From UBA6898 sp964463135 (GTDB taxonomy: Bacteria > Nitrospirota > Thermodesulfovibrionia > Thermodesulfovibrionales > UBA6898): a DNA stretch of 64,000 nt. Every line of letters starts with the position of its first letter. Position 1 is the first letter of the stretch. The notes beneath the pieces are model-generated. The model ran no database searches, was not told the origin of the DNA, and saw only the letters and a list, made by a program, of their open reading frames with translations. The DNA lies in the NCBI GenBank assembly GCA_964463135.1, contig CAYXBA010000007.1, forward strand, positions 80,863 to 144,862, written 5' to 3'. Below, piece after piece: positions 1 to 8,704 of this stretch. The position numbers and the translations under genes were made by a program.

Positions 1-2
1 CC

Positions 3-902
3 GGAGCCATTGCGTTCGGCCGCGACACGGAATCCGCAAAGCAGGTCTGGAGTTCCCGTGACGGGTATCCGGGAGATCCTGATTACCGCGACTTTTATCG
101 TGACATAGGCTTTGACCTGGACCATGACTATCTGAAGCCCTATCTCCCGGGAGGCACCAGGACCTTTACCGGCATGAAATATTTCCGCATAACCGGAAAG
201 ACCCCGGAAAAGGGACTCTATGACCGCGAGCAGGGGTTAAGAAAGGCCGCGCTCCATGCAGAACACTTCATGCAGGAGCGGGAAAAGCAGGTTCTTTTTC
301 TCAGGGAAAAGCTCCGGATCAGACCGTTGATCACTGCTGCGTACGATGCAGAACTTTTCGGCCACTGGTGGTACGAAGGCCCTGAATGGCTGCGCTTTGT
401 CCTGAGGAACCTCTCGCTGCAGGAGAGGCCCTTCAGGTTCATAACACCGTCAGAATACTGCGCTTCAAACAGCGTACGGGAGATTGTCTCACCATCAGCC
501 TCAAGCTGGGGGAAAAGCGGGTACAGCGCGGTCTGGCTTGATCCCTCGAACAGCTGGGTGTACCGCCACCTGAAAAAAGCATCAAAAAAAATGACGGAAC
601 TTTCCCGGCGGTACCGAAAAGCAGAGGGGCTGATGGCACGGGCGCTGAACCAGGCCCTGAGAGAACTGCTGCTGGCACAGGCAAGCGACTGGCCCTTCAT
701 GATGAAGATGGGTTCAGCCGCGCAGTTCGCGGAAGAGAAATTCCGGGAACATATGGGCAATTTTTTTATGCTCTGCGCAGATGTTTCTCAGGGGAAGATA
801 AACGAGGCAGCGGTCAGTGCCCTCGAAAAAAAGACCGCCATCTTCAGGAATATTGACTTCAGGATCTATACGGCCAAGAGAACAGATAATACAGGTAGAT
901 AG
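3..902 (+). CDS. GH57 1,4-alpha-glucan branching enzyme, C-terminal part (5' end outside window)
   Basis: The reading frame is open from base 3, so the first visible ATG (174) is internal and the gene is cut by the window edge; 299 residues are visible. The segment AAYDAELFGHWWYEGPEW carries the Asp that is the general acid/base in GH57 branching enzymes (family knowledge); the Glu nucleophile lies upstream, out of view. After it come the SSWG..GY..VWL motif and a helical C-terminal domain with LLLAQASDWPF, both typical of the AmyC/DUF1957-type branching enzymes. Expected role: introducing alpha-1,6 branches into glycogen in the cytoplasm. The TAG stop lies inside an intergenic palindromic repeat (copy 1). 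Confidence 0.88.
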   Translation, partial: GAIAFGRDTESAKQVWSSRDGYPGDPDYRDFYRDIGFDLDHDYLKPYLPGGTRTFTGMKYFRITGKTPEKGLYDREQGLRKAALHAEHFMQEREKQVLFLREKLRIRPLITAAYDAELFGHWWYEGPEWLRFVLRNLSLQERPFRFITPSEYCASNSVREIVSPSASSWGKSGYSAVWLDPSNSWVYRHLKKASKKMTELSRRYRKAEGLMARALNQALRELLLAQASDWPFMMKMGSAAQFAEEKFREHMGNFFMLCADVSQGKINEAAVSALEKKTAIFRNIDFRIYTAKRTDNTGR

Positions 903-964
903 TCTGTAGGTGTTTAGTCTTTAGCCAATGCCTAACAGACTAAAGGTCTAAATAACCTGAGTAA
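899..964. repeat. Imperfect palindromic repeat, copy 1 (AGTCTGTAG/CTAAACA family)
   Basis: An imperfect inverted repeat of about 66 bp, left arm beginning with GATAGTCTGTAGG and right arm with CTAACAGACTAAAGG, ending in AACCTGAG. Related copies lie at about 8563-8700, 9837-9905 and 46669-46754. It covers the stop codon of the GH57 gene. Confidence 0.7.
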
Positions 965-1873
965 CTAAGAGAGCAGTTTTGCGAATGGATACGATTTCAG
1001 ATACGTAAGGAACTCATCCGCCGCATGGGACAGAACAGCACTTTTGTTCGCGATCAGTGAGAACTCCCGCATCATTTTCTGTTCTTTTATCTTCAGGAAA
1101 TTCAGAGTGCCGTATTTATTTTCCTTGCGGGCTGCCCAGCGGGAAACGATCGAGACGCCGAGACCGTTCTCAACAGCCTCCTTGATCGCCTCGGTACTGC
1201 CCAGCACCATGGATATCTTCATGGCCTGGGGCGCAAGGCCATGCATGGCAAGAAACTTCTCGATCATCTGGCGTGTGCCTGAGCCGCCTTCCCTGAAGAT
1301 GACAGGCTCCTTGGTCAGTTCACTGATCGATATCTCCTTTTTCTTTGCCCACGGATGATAGGCAGGCACGATGAGCATAAGCTCATCGGCAAGGATCTTC
1401 TCGACAACCATCTTCTGGCGTGTCACTTCTCCTTCGACAAAGCCCAGGTCTATGTTGCCGGAATTGAGCATTTCAACAACACGCTTTGTGTTGCCCACCA
1501 GCAGGTGGATCTTGATCTTCGGGTGGTTCTTCTTAAAGTCGGTTATCACGCCGGGAAGGACATAATTGCCAATCGTGGAACTGGCTCCGATACTGATGCT
1601 TCCCTTGACCAGGCCGGTCAGTTCGCCGATCATCTTCTGTGCATTCGCATAGAGGCTCAGAATATCCTTGGCATATTTATAGAGCACTTCACCAGCAGGG
1701 GTCAGGGTCACCGTACTGCTCGACCGGTCAAACAGCTTGGTCTCATAGACCTCTTCAAGCGCCTGGATCTGCAGGCTGACAGCAGGCTGCGTAAGGTGGA
1801 TGATCTCAGATGTCTTCGAAAAGCTTTTGGTCTCAGCTACTGTGCAGAAAACCTTGAGTTTGTGGTCGTCCAT
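965..1873 (-). CDS. LysR-family transcriptional regulator
   Basis: 302 residues, the normal LysR length. Residues 1-60 form the winged helix-turn-helix (FSKTSEIIHLTQPAVSLQIQ); from about residue 90 follows a periplasmic-binding-protein-like effector domain with the typical GSISIGASSTIGNYVLP start. Close to the CysB/CysL-like or selenium-metabolism-associated LysR groups by general look, but the effector cannot be read from sequence. ATG at 1873 is preceded by AGGAGTG. It is a single gene flanked by a repeat and rnpB, so the neighbourhood does not reveal its target. Confidence 0.85.
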   Translation of the reverse strand: MDDHKLKVFCTVAETKSFSKTSEIIHLTQPAVSLQIQALEEVYETKLFDRSSSTVTLTPAGEVLYKYAKDILSLYANAQKMIGELTGLVKGSISIGASSTIGNYVLPGVITDFKKNHPKIKIHLLVGNTKRVVEMLNSGNIDLGFVEGEVTRQKMVVEKILADELMLIVPAYHPWAKKKEISISELTKEPVIFREGGSGTRQMIEKFLAMHGLAPQAMKISMVLGSTEAIKEAVENGLGVSIVSRWAARKENKYGTLNFLKIKEQKMMREFSLIANKSAVLSHAADEFLTYLKSYPFAKLLS

Positions 1874-1899
1874 AGCACTCCTTTGCCATTTTCGAAAAT

Positions 1900-2353
1900 A
1901 ATCTGCCGAAGCAGTCCATAAGCCGAGTTCTGTGTTCCCGCAAAATCGCCGACAGCAGGCGCTTTAAGCGGGACTGCAGCCATTCATCTGAGCCCTGACA
2001 TTACGGTCAGGGTCATGCGGCCCAACCCGTTCTGTCTCCCTCTGCAGGGATTCGAGGGGGCACCTCTCAAAACAGAACCTATTTGGCCTTGCTCCAGGCG
2101 GGGTTTACCAAGCTGCCCGGTCGCCCGGAACACTGGTGAGCTCTTACCTTCCGCCCTGCGGCGGACCCGCCGAAGCAGGCACCTTTTCACCCTTTCCCCG
2201 GTTACGGGGTGGTTTCCCTTTCTGTGGCACTTTCCTTCTCCCGGATTGCCGGAAGACTCCGCATTACGGAGCGCCTTGCCCTGTGGAGCTCGGACTTTCC
2301 TCTGCAAAGGCCTGGGCCTTTACAGCGGCTGCGTGTACTGCTTCGGCAGCCTA
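1900..2353 (-). ncRNA. rnpB: RNase P RNA, bacterial type A
   Basis: Read on the minus strand, the 5' and 3' ends pair as helix P1: CTGCCGAAGCAGT (near 2349-2337) with ACTGCTTCGGCAG (near 1915-1903). The conserved core elements are present: GAGGAAAGTCCGAGCTCC after the 5' helices, GGTAAGAGCTCACCAG in the middle and ACAGAACTCGGCTTATGGAC at the 3' end. This is the catalytic RNA that removes tRNA 5' leaders. Several spurious ORFs overlap it on both strands. Ends are accurate to a few bases. Confidence 0.95.
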
Positions 2354-2368
2354 TAACAAAATTTAATT

Positions 2369-2374
2369 ATTATA
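2369..2374 (-). promoter_or_regulatory. Probable -10 element of rnpB
   Basis: TATAAT on the minus strand in an AT-rich stretch, placed so that transcription would start about 10 bp upstream of helix P1 of rnpB. No good -35 hexamer is visible 16-18 bp upstream. Confidence 0.4.
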
Positions 2375-2463
2375 TAATATTTTCTTTGGGATTTGGAAGT
2401 CTTTTGACGAAAGCCAAAAGCAGGTGAGCCTCAGGCTCATACTGCCGGCCAAAGCAGCGTAAC

Positions 2464-3174
2464 CTAATTGTCCTCGCAGTAAAGGATCCGGTGGCACTGC
2501 GGACACTGCACCAACTCCGAGCCTTTCCGTATCTCGAGCGTAAGCTGGGGCGGTATGTTCATATCACAGCCAAGGCAGATGTTGTCCTCAGCCATGGCAA
2601 CAGCAACACCCTTGCCACTTCTGAGCAGTCTGAGATACGTGTTATAGGTATCAGCATCGATCAGGTCAACCAGCTTGGTCCGGTCCTCCTTCATCAGGCC
2701 GAGTTCCTGCTCAAGACGCGCAACATCTGCTTCAAGTTCTTTCTTGAACCCCAGGATCTTCTCCTCTTCCCGCTTGACATTTTCACCGAATTCCTGCTGT
2801 TCCTTCTGCGTGGCATCGATCTCTGTCATGGCCTGAAGGATCTGTTCCTCAATTGAGGCTATCTCTTTTTCGGATGACTCTATTTCTTTAAGGTGGGCCT
2901 GGTATTCCTTGTTATTCTTGATATCAGCTGTTCTGGCCCTCATCTTCTTTATCTTTTCCTGTGCATCCTCGAGGGCCTTTTCCTTGTCCTTCTTTTTCTT
3001 TGCAGCAGCTTCTGCCTTCTGCTTCATTTTTTCCCACTCGGCCCGGGCCTTTTTGAAGGGTTCGTCAACTTCACTGATGCGCAGGGGAACTTTGTCGATG
3101 AAGCCCCGTTTATCGAGCATGCGGGTATCTGTCTGCTGCAGTTGCACGAGAAGCTTTATGCGATTGTGCACCAA
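2464..3174 (-). CDS. Coiled-coil protein with C4 zinc ribbon (DUF164/CdsZ-like)
   Basis: 236 residues. Residues about 5-170 are highly charged and heptad-like, predicting a long antiparallel coiled coil. The C-terminus has two Cys pairs (CLGCDMNIPP and CPQCHRILY) that form the zinc ribbon of the DUF164 family. Members are widespread, often linked to nucleic-acid or translation-related roles, but the reaction here is unknown. Starts at ATG 3174 just downstream of the CAT tRNA on the same strand, so the tRNA promoter may serve both. Confidence 0.8.
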   Translation of the reverse strand: MVHNRIKLLVQLQQTDTRMLDKRGFIDKVPLRISEVDEPFKKARAEWEKMKQKAEAAAKKKKDKEKALEDAQEKIKKMRARTADIKNNKEYQAHLKEIESSEKEIASIEEQILQAMTEIDATQKEQQEFGENVKREEEKILGFKKELEADVARLEQELGLMKEDRTKLVDLIDADTYNTYLRLLRSGKGVAVAMAEDNICLGCDMNIPPQLTLEIRKGSELVQCPQCHRILYCEDN

Positions 3175-3187
3175 TCCTCCTGAGGTA

Positions 3188-3264
3188 TGGTGGGCCCACC
3201 AGGACTCGAACCTGGGACCAACCGGTTATGAGCCGGTAGCTCTAACCAACTGAGCTATGGGCCC
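3188..3264 (-). tRNA. tRNA with CAT anticodon (Met or Ile2)
   Basis: 77 nt with encoded CCA; acceptor GGGCCCA pairs with TGGGCCC, D-loop AGTTGGTTAGA, anticodon stem ACCGG/CCGGT with loop CTCATAA, T-loop TTCGAGT. The anticodon is CAT. Elongator tRNA-Met and lysidine-modified tRNA-Ile2 cannot be separated with confidence by eye; the acceptor does not have the mismatched 1-72 pair of initiator tRNA, so initiator is unlikely. Confidence 0.95.
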
Positions 3265-3357
3265 CCAAAAAGCCGCAACGCAAAGGCGTGACGGTAATGA
3301 GTGACTGCCGTATTTCGCTGCCTGCTGCCTGATTTACGCAAAGGGCAACGAATTGAT

Positions 3358-3386
3358 ACTATAAATCCCCTGTTTTATTTAGTCAA
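3358..3386 (-). promoter_or_regulatory. Sigma70-type promoter for the CAT tRNA
   Basis: On the minus strand: -35 TTGACT (3386-3381), 17-bp spacer, -10 TATAGT (3363-3358). It points to the tRNA about 90 bp downstream. Confidence 0.65.
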
Positions 3387-3432
3387 GGTTTTCGCCTGGC
3401 CGTGCAGTGCAATGCAGCTCACTCACCAGGCG

Positions 3433-5028
3433 CTAGGGCGTTTCGATAAAGGTCTTGAGCCACCTGCTCCTTGACGGATGCCGCAGTTTCCGTATGGCCT
3501 TCACCTCGATCTGCCTGATCCGCTCGCGGGTCACATCGTATTCCATGCCCACGTCTTCGAGTGTATGCGGCACCTCATCACCGATGCCGAACCGTTTTTT
3601 GATGATCTCGCGCTCCTTTGCCGAGAGCGACGCAAGCGCTATATCGACGTTCTTCCTCATATCCTTCTGTATCGCCTCATCAAGCGGGGAGAGGGTCCCC
3701 TTGTCCTCAATAAAGTCCCGGAGGTGGCTGTCGTCTTCTTCACCCACAGGCGTCTCGAGCGAGATCGGCTCTTTCGAGATCTTGAGCATGCTCCGGATCT
3801 TTTCGACCGGTATCTTCATCTTCTCCGCGATCTCTTCGGGCAGGGGCTCCCTGCCTTTTTCCTGAACCAGTTCCCGGACTGCCTTTGTCATCCTGTTTAT
3901 GGCCTCGACCATATGTACCGGTATCCTGATGGTCCTGGACTGGTCTGCAAGGGCGCGCGTTATGGACTGCCGTATCCACCAGGTTGCGTACGTGCTGAAC
4001 TTGTACCCCCGCTGGTATTCGAATTTTTCGACCGCCCGCATAAGGCCGATGTTCCCTTCCTGGATAAGGTCGGAAAATCCAAGGCCCTTGCCTATGTATC
4101 GCTTTGCAATGCTGATGACCAGGCGAAGGTTTGCCTCGGTAAGTTTCCCTTTGGCGTCATCTATGGTCATCTCCTCTTCGATGATTATCTTGAGTGCATT
4201 ACGCATCTCTTCATAGGATATGCCGAACCGGCCCTCGATCTCGGTGATCGCCTTTCGGAATGCCTCACACTCCCGCACGATCCGGGTGATCTCTTCTCTG
4301 ATCATCTTGTTCTTGAGGGTATTCGGGAGAGTTATTTTCCCGTTCCTGGTTAGAACAGCGCCCCGGTATACCGCTTTTTTGCCGGCAAACTCGAGCTGTG
4401 CATACAGCTCATAGAGGTCCATGATCGTCCGTTTCAATTCCTCCGAGAAGTCATGCAGCACATCGTCCTTCAGTTTAAGGCCGGTCACCTCATGCAGCAG
4501 CTTGTCTTTGTTGTCTGCCAAGGACCTGCTCAGTTTCTGGTCCGGTTTTCTGCCGGCCTCCCTGATCTTTTTCAGGATCGCCTTCTGCTTCTGATACAGG
4601 GCATTGACCTTCCGGGTTGCCAGATAGAACCGTTTTCGTTCAAAGGCAAGATCTTCCTCCATCTCCTCATCCCCATTCTGGATAATGTGCCACAAGGGCT
4701 CTTCGCCGGCTTCAACCATGCTTCCCAGTGCAACAAGTCTGTCTATGGCAAAGGGAAGAGAGAAGATGATCCCCGCAAGACGTTCCTTGCCCTTTTCTAT
4801 CTTTACGGCCAGGTCGATCTCGCTTTCTTTCGTGAGCAGAGGCACGCCGCCCATCTCCTTGAGGTATACCTTTATCGGATCATATTCCGCTTCGAGCAGG
4901 GCGCTGCCCTTTTCTTCCTCCTCTTCGATTACTTCCTCTTCCCCTGCATCTTCTTTTGATTCAAAGGTGCGCTCATTATCAAAGTCAAACTCTTCGAAAT
5001 ACTCATTAAAATCCTTATCGTGTTTCAT
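3433..5028 (-). CDS. rpoD: RNA polymerase primary sigma factor RpoD
   Basis: 531 residues. The acidic N-terminus (residues 1-45) replaces a typical region 1.1; region 1.2 begins near DPIKVYLKEMG. Region 2 has the DLIQEGNIGLMRAVEKFEY and GYKFSTYATWWIRQ motifs of primary sigmas that bind core polymerase and the -10 element; region 4.2 ends with RERIRQIEVKAIRKLRHPSR for -35 binding. It overlaps the end of dnaG by 14 bp and is the last gene of rpsU-yqeY-nif3-dnaG-rpoD, the macromolecular-synthesis operon. Confidence 0.97.
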   Translation of the reverse strand: MKHDKDFNEYFEEFDFDNERTFESKEDAGEEEVIEEEEEKGSALLEAEYDPIKVYLKEMGGVPLLTKESEIDLAVKIEKGKERLAGIIFSLPFAIDRLVALGSMVEAGEEPLWHIIQNGDEEMEEDLAFERKRFYLATRKVNALYQKQKAILKKIREAGRKPDQKLSRSLADNKDKLLHEVTGLKLKDDVLHDFSEELKRTIMDLYELYAQLEFAGKKAVYRGAVLTRNGKITLPNTLKNKMIREEITRIVRECEAFRKAITEIEGRFGISYEEMRNALKIIIEEEMTIDDAKGKLTEANLRLVISIAKRYIGKGLGFSDLIQEGNIGLMRAVEKFEYQRGYKFSTYATWWIRQSITRALADQSRTIRIPVHMVEAINRMTKAVRELVQEKGREPLPEEIAEKMKIPVEKIRSMLKISKEPISLETPVGEEDDSHLRDFIEDKGTLSPLDEAIQKDMRKNVDIALASLSAKEREIIKKRFGIGDEVPHTLEDVGMEYDVTRERIRQIEVKAIRKLRHPSRSRWLKTFIETP

Positions 5029-6709
5029 GATCCCTTTCCTTTATCCTTTTTTTCTTTTCCATCAGGAGAGCATTGATCAATTGTACATCACCCGAGGCCC
5101 TGGCATGCAGCAGCCGCTCCTCGAACTTCCTTTTCTCGATCTTCATAAAACAGTCTTCAATGTTCCGGTCAACAAACTCCGGGTCAAAACCGGGTGCAAC
5201 AGACAGCCGGGTAAAGAGCAGCCGGTCCTCCTCGCCCGCCTGATCAAGGACCCCGGCAATATTGGTCCTGTCAGGCAGTGCTGCGATCCTGCGGAAGAGC
5301 GAGGAAACCGCAGCGTCCTGTATCTCATCAGGGTCGATACGCTTAAGCACTGCATCAGCCTTCTCCGGAAAGGCGATGACCGCACTGAGCAGAAGTTCCT
5401 CTTCCGCACGATTCTTCGGTGCAGCCTTTGTCCTGACCGGCGTTACCACCGTCCCCGTCTTCTTGGCCCGCAGCTTCCGGTATTCCTCTCTGAGCGTCGC
5501 CTCGCTGATCCGTGTCTTGGCCGCGAGTTCTATGAGCATCTGTTCTGCCTCAATGGTATCCTGCCTCTCGGCGATCACGGTAAGGGCTTCTCTCACAGCC
5601 TGGCTTCTCTGCCCCTTTGCAGCGTTCAGGATGAAATCAGTGACCGATTCAGCCTTTTCGATAAGAATACTGAAAGATTCGCTCCCGTGTTTCCTGAGGT
5701 AGCTGTCAGGGTCTTCCTTGTCCGGGAGGATCAGTATCTTCGCATGAAAGTCATTCTGCGCCAAAAGCGGGAGTGCCCTCTTTGCAGCCGCAATGCCTGC
5801 AGCATCTCCGTCAAAAATAACGACCACTTCTTTGGTAAGCTTCCGCAGTTTCAGAAGATGGCCTGATGTCAGTGAGGTGCCGAGCGGCGCGATCCCGTTC
5901 TTAAAGCCATACTGATGGCTGATGATCACATCCATATACCCTTCAACGATCAGCGCATAATCCTTCTGCCGGATCGTCTCCTTTGCCGTGTACAGGCCGT
6001 AAAGCGTTTCCGATTTTTTGAAGACCGTGGTTTCAGGAGAATTGATGTACTTCGGCAGGCTGTCATCCATGGCCCTGCCGCCAAAGGCGATCACATTGCC
6101 GTTCGTCCCCATGATCGGGAAGATGACCCTCTGACGGAACATGTCATAGAGCCCCTTGTCTCCGGCAACGGCAAGACCGGCCTCCCGGATCACGGCATCG
6201 CTGTACCCTGCCTGCCTGAGATGCTTCAGCAGGTTGCTCCAGCCTTCAGGTGCGTAACCGAGCCTGAACAGGGCTATTGATTCGTCCGTGATGCCGCGTT
6301 TCCTGATGTATGCAGAGGCGCTCTTTGATTCGCCCAGTTTCCGGGCATAGAATTCGGCTGCATGGGCAAGCGCATTTCTGATCTGCTCGCCCTTTTCGAT
6401 CTGCTTTTTATCCTGTCCGTATGCAGGAAGCTGCACGCCTGCCTTCTCTGCAAGCACCTGCAATGCTTCCGGGAAGGTCATGCGTTCATAATTCACGAGG
6501 AACCCGATGACGTCACCGCCGGCGCCGCAGCCGAAGCAGTGGTAGATCTGTTTATTCTGACTTACCATAAAAGAGGGGGTTTTTTCCGTATGAAAGGGAC
6601 AGAGACCTTTCCAGTTCTGCCCTGACTTCCTGAGCTGGACATAACCGGAGATGAAATCAACAATATCTATTCTTTCTTTTATCTCTTCGAGAACCCTGTC
6701 AGATCTCAT
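5015..6709 (-). CDS. dnaG: DNA primase
   Basis: 564 residues, usual length. An N-terminal CHC2 zinc finger (CPFHTEKTPSF ... YHCFGCGAGGDVIGF, about residues 38-65) is followed by the RNA-polymerase core with Toprim motifs ALIVEGYMDVI and VIFDGDAAG, the metal-binding acidic residues of the active site. The C-terminal third is the helicase-binding region and is less conserved. Makes RNA primers at the replication fork. Its stop overlaps the rpoD start, implying translational coupling. Confidence 0.97.
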   Translation of the reverse strand: MRSDRVLEEIKERIDIVDFISGYVQLRKSGQNWKGLCPFHTEKTPSFMVSQNKQIYHCFGCGAGGDVIGFLVNYERMTFPEALQVLAEKAGVQLPAYGQDKKQIEKGEQIRNALAHAAEFYARKLGESKSASAYIRKRGITDESIALFRLGYAPEGWSNLLKHLRQAGYSDAVIREAGLAVAGDKGLYDMFRQRVIFPIMGTNGNVIAFGGRAMDDSLPKYINSPETTVFKKSETLYGLYTAKETIRQKDYALIVEGYMDVIISHQYGFKNGIAPLGTSLTSGHLLKLRKLTKEVVVIFDGDAAGIAAAKRALPLLAQNDFHAKILILPDKEDPDSYLRKHGSESFSILIEKAESVTDFILNAAKGQRSQAVREALTVIAERQDTIEAEQMLIELAAKTRISEATLREEYRKLRAKKTGTVVTPVRTKAAPKNRAEEELLLSAVIAFPEKADAVLKRIDPDEIQDAAVSSLFRRIAALPDRTNIAGVLDQAGEEDRLLFTRLSVAPGFDPEFVDRNIEDCFMKIEKRKFEERLLHARASGDVQLINALLMEKKKRIKERDHETR

Positions 6710-6783
6710 ATGGCCCCAGTAGTGAACAAATAGTCAGGCCGTATTCTACCACGGCAGGGAACGTTTCTGCCCGGACGGGCCTC

Positions 6784-7743
6784 TCAGGAGCGCCTGCCTG
6801 TCCTTTTGTACCCGGAACACTCAAGGACCTGGATCCCTGAACCCGACAAGGTCTCGTCAAGGAGCAGGTTCAGTCCCAGGTTGTCGCTCGATATGTGGCC
6901 GGCTATAATGACATTCAGATGGTTCTTTTCTGCCTCTTTCCGGTGCTCTTCACTCATATGCATGCCGACTATGGTGTTTACGCCTGCATTGGCCAGACTG
7001 CTGAAGATCTCCTTCGATCCCTCAGTGCCGCCGGTCATATCCACAAAGACCTTACCGGCTCGCCGCTTCTTTGAGCCGACAATTATCTGTGGGCCTGCGC
7101 CGATCTTCATGGCATCGCGGTACTCCGGGATTGCCTTAAGCAGGTCGAGCAGGTCGCCGAGATCATGAGGCTTCTTATCGTCAAAAAGCCTCTGGAGGAA
7201 GGTGACCACCATATTATCAGCAGGCGTATGAAGACAGAGAAAAGGAATATTGAGAAGACGGGCCGCATCTACCGCCCGTGTATGGTTGACCGGCATAAGC
7301 CGCCGTTCGACCTCTTTTGCCCGGCCCTCCATCAGGTCTTCGGCTATGTTGATTGGAACACCGAACAGGTTCAGGATATCCGACTGCATGTACATAACAG
7401 CAGACAGGTTTGCAAATGCCCTGCCCTCAGGATGGTGTGCAAGGACAAGATCTATCTTCTGACCGCGATTTCTGAGGGTATCAGCCAGAAGGATCTCGCC
7501 GACCTCAATATCAACGCCGACAAGTACCGTGCCGATCTCCTCATCGCCGCTGCCGTGGAGAATGCGTGAATCCGAGTAGGGGTTTTTCAGTGAGTCAATG
7601 TCAAAGAGGTCTTTTTCATCCGGTTTGAGTTCTTCCTGGTCCTTTGCAAGACGCTGGAGCTCCTGCATGACAGCATCGCGGCCGCGGGGGTCGTTTGCGA
7701 TGCCGGTCTCGATCGCCTTCTGGTAAAAGTTGCGGAGTATCAT
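6784..7743 (-). CDS. NIF3-like (DUF34) metal-binding protein
   Basis: 319 residues from ATG 7743. An upstream in-frame ATG at 7842 exists but would run through the end of yqeY; the 7743 ATG overlaps the yqeY stop in a TGATG junction, so it is preferred. Motifs such as LVLAHHPEG (His pair of the dinuclear metal site), the central LCLHTPADN and the C-terminal GMHMSEEHR and IAGHISSD fit the NIF3/YqfO family; GTP cyclohydrolase-like folds are known but the activity is unsettled. It sits in the operon between yqeY and dnaG. Confidence 0.8.
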   Translation of the reverse strand: MILRNFYQKAIETGIANDPRGRDAVMQELQRLAKDQEELKPDEKDLFDIDSLKNPYSDSRILHGSGDEEIGTVLVGVDIEVGEILLADTLRNRGQKIDLVLAHHPEGRAFANLSAVMYMQSDILNLFGVPINIAEDLMEGRAKEVERRLMPVNHTRAVDAARLLNIPFLCLHTPADNMVVTFLQRLFDDKKPHDLGDLLDLLKAIPEYRDAMKIGAGPQIIVGSKKRRAGKVFVDMTGGTEGSKEIFSSLANAGVNTIVGMHMSEEHRKEAEKNHLNVIIAGHISSDNLGLNLLLDETLSGSGIQVLECSGYKRTGRRS

Positions 7744-8249
7744 CAGGACTGGGAAGGCTGGGATGCCGACGGTAGGCTGTTTATCCCCCCCTGTGGGAGA
7801 GACGGAGCCGCCAGCAGCTCTTTCACCCGTGTATTCACCCATTTGCCGTCTGCCACGCCTTTGATCTTCGGCATCAGTACCTTCATCACCTTGCCCATGT
7901 CTGCCTCTGATCGTGCGGACGATTCCTGGATGGCCTGGACAATAAGCTTCTCAATCTCTTCAGGGGAAAGCTGGGCAGGCATATAGGACTGCAGTTTGGA
8001 AAGTTCCTGTTGTTCGATATTGGCAAGATCTTCCCTTCCTGCGTTGGAGAACTGTTCTATGGATTCGCGGCGCTGCTTGCCCATAGACGAGAGAACCGAG
8101 AGTATCTCCTCATCAGAGAGCTCCCGGCCCTTCTCGATCTGGACATTCTTGATCGCTGCCTTGGCCATGCGCAGCACAGAGACACTGACTGCGTCAGCGC
8201 TCTTCATCGCAACCTTGAGATCGTCGTCAATCCGCTTCAGCAGCGACAT
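7743..8249 (-). CDS. yqeY: GatB/YqeY domain protein
   Basis: 168 residues starting at MSLLKRIDDDLK (ATG 8249); a longer ORF reaching 8300 would overlap rpsU and is not supported. The YqeY domain resembles the tRNA-binding tail of GatB; family members are associated with amidotransferase-like or tRNA-related functions but remain poorly defined. The last 15 or so residues (after VKELLAA) extend past the usual domain end into sequence also usable as a nif3 leader. Second gene of the rpsU operon; a one-base-gap arrangement with rpsU suggests coupling. Confidence 0.88.
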   Translation of the reverse strand: MSLLKRIDDDLKVAMKSADAVSVSVLRMAKAAIKNVQIEKGRELSDEEILSVLSSMGKQRRESIEQFSNAGREDLANIEQQELSKLQSYMPAQLSPEEIEKLIVQAIQESSARSEADMGKVMKVLMPKIKGVADGKWVNTRVKELLAAPSLPQGGINSLPSASQPSQS

Positions 8250-8250
8250 G

Positions 8251-8448
8251 CTATCTCGATCCCAGCTTGATTCTTTTTGCGGCCTTTTTGCGGGCAGCAA
8301 TGGCTTTCTTCTTCTTTTTCACGCTCGGCTTGTCATAATGCTCACGCTTCTTGACTTCAGAAAGAATTCCTTCTTTTTCGCACTGTTTCTTGAAGCGTTT
8401 AAGAGCATTTTCAAATGAATCGCTTTCGCGCACCCTGATTGAGGGCAT
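8251..8448 (-). CDS. rpsU: 30S ribosomal protein S21
   Basis: 65 residues, full length, with the family pattern RESDSFENALKRFKKQCEKEG and a basic C-terminal KKKKKAIAARKKA tail. It begins the rpsU-yqeY-nif3-dnaG-rpoD operon, the classic association of S21 with primase and sigma factor. ATG 8448 follows GAGGAG. Confidence 0.96.
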   Translation of the reverse strand: MPSIRVRESDSFENALKRFKKQCEKEGILSEVKKREHYDKPSVKKKKKAIAARKKAAKRIKLGSR

Positions 8449-8482
8449 TCATGATCACTCCTCTCTCTTTGAAAATTAGCAC

Positions 8483-8512
8483 GCATTTTAGCAGGTCAGG
8501 AACAGGCATGTC
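8483..8512 (-). promoter_or_regulatory. Sigma70-type promoter of the rpsU-dnaG-rpoD operon
   Basis: Minus strand: -35 TTGACA (8512-8507), 18-bp spacer, -10 TAAAAT (8488-8483), about 35 bp before the rpsU start codon. Confidence 0.7.
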
Positions 8513-8562
8513 AATCTGACTACGGGAGAACCTTTTGATAATAAAAGGAAATGTAACCAATG

Positions 8563-8700
8563 AGGTTGTTTAGCGGTTGAGTCTGTAGTCTGTCAGGACG
8601 AACATGAAACTGCATAGGCGCATAGACTTATAGTCTGTCAGATACCGCCAACTGACTACATCACCTATAATCTAACCACCTAATAGTCTAAATATCTAAA
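8563..8700. repeat. Palindromic repeat family, degenerate or double copy (copy 2)
   Basis: Contains several pieces of the same family (GTTGTTTAG, GTCTGTAGTCTGTCAG, TATAGTCTGTCAG, AACTGACTAC, TAATAGTCTAAATA), arranged as if two insertions had overlapped and decayed. Fills the space between rpsU and the aldolase gene. Confidence 0.55.
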
Positions 8701-8704
8701 AGAC

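Noticed and set aside
1984..2427. Several ORFs on both strands around 2-2.4 kb
   Set aside because: They overlap rnpB, whose helices and conserved core explain the sequence; no ribosome-binding sites fit.
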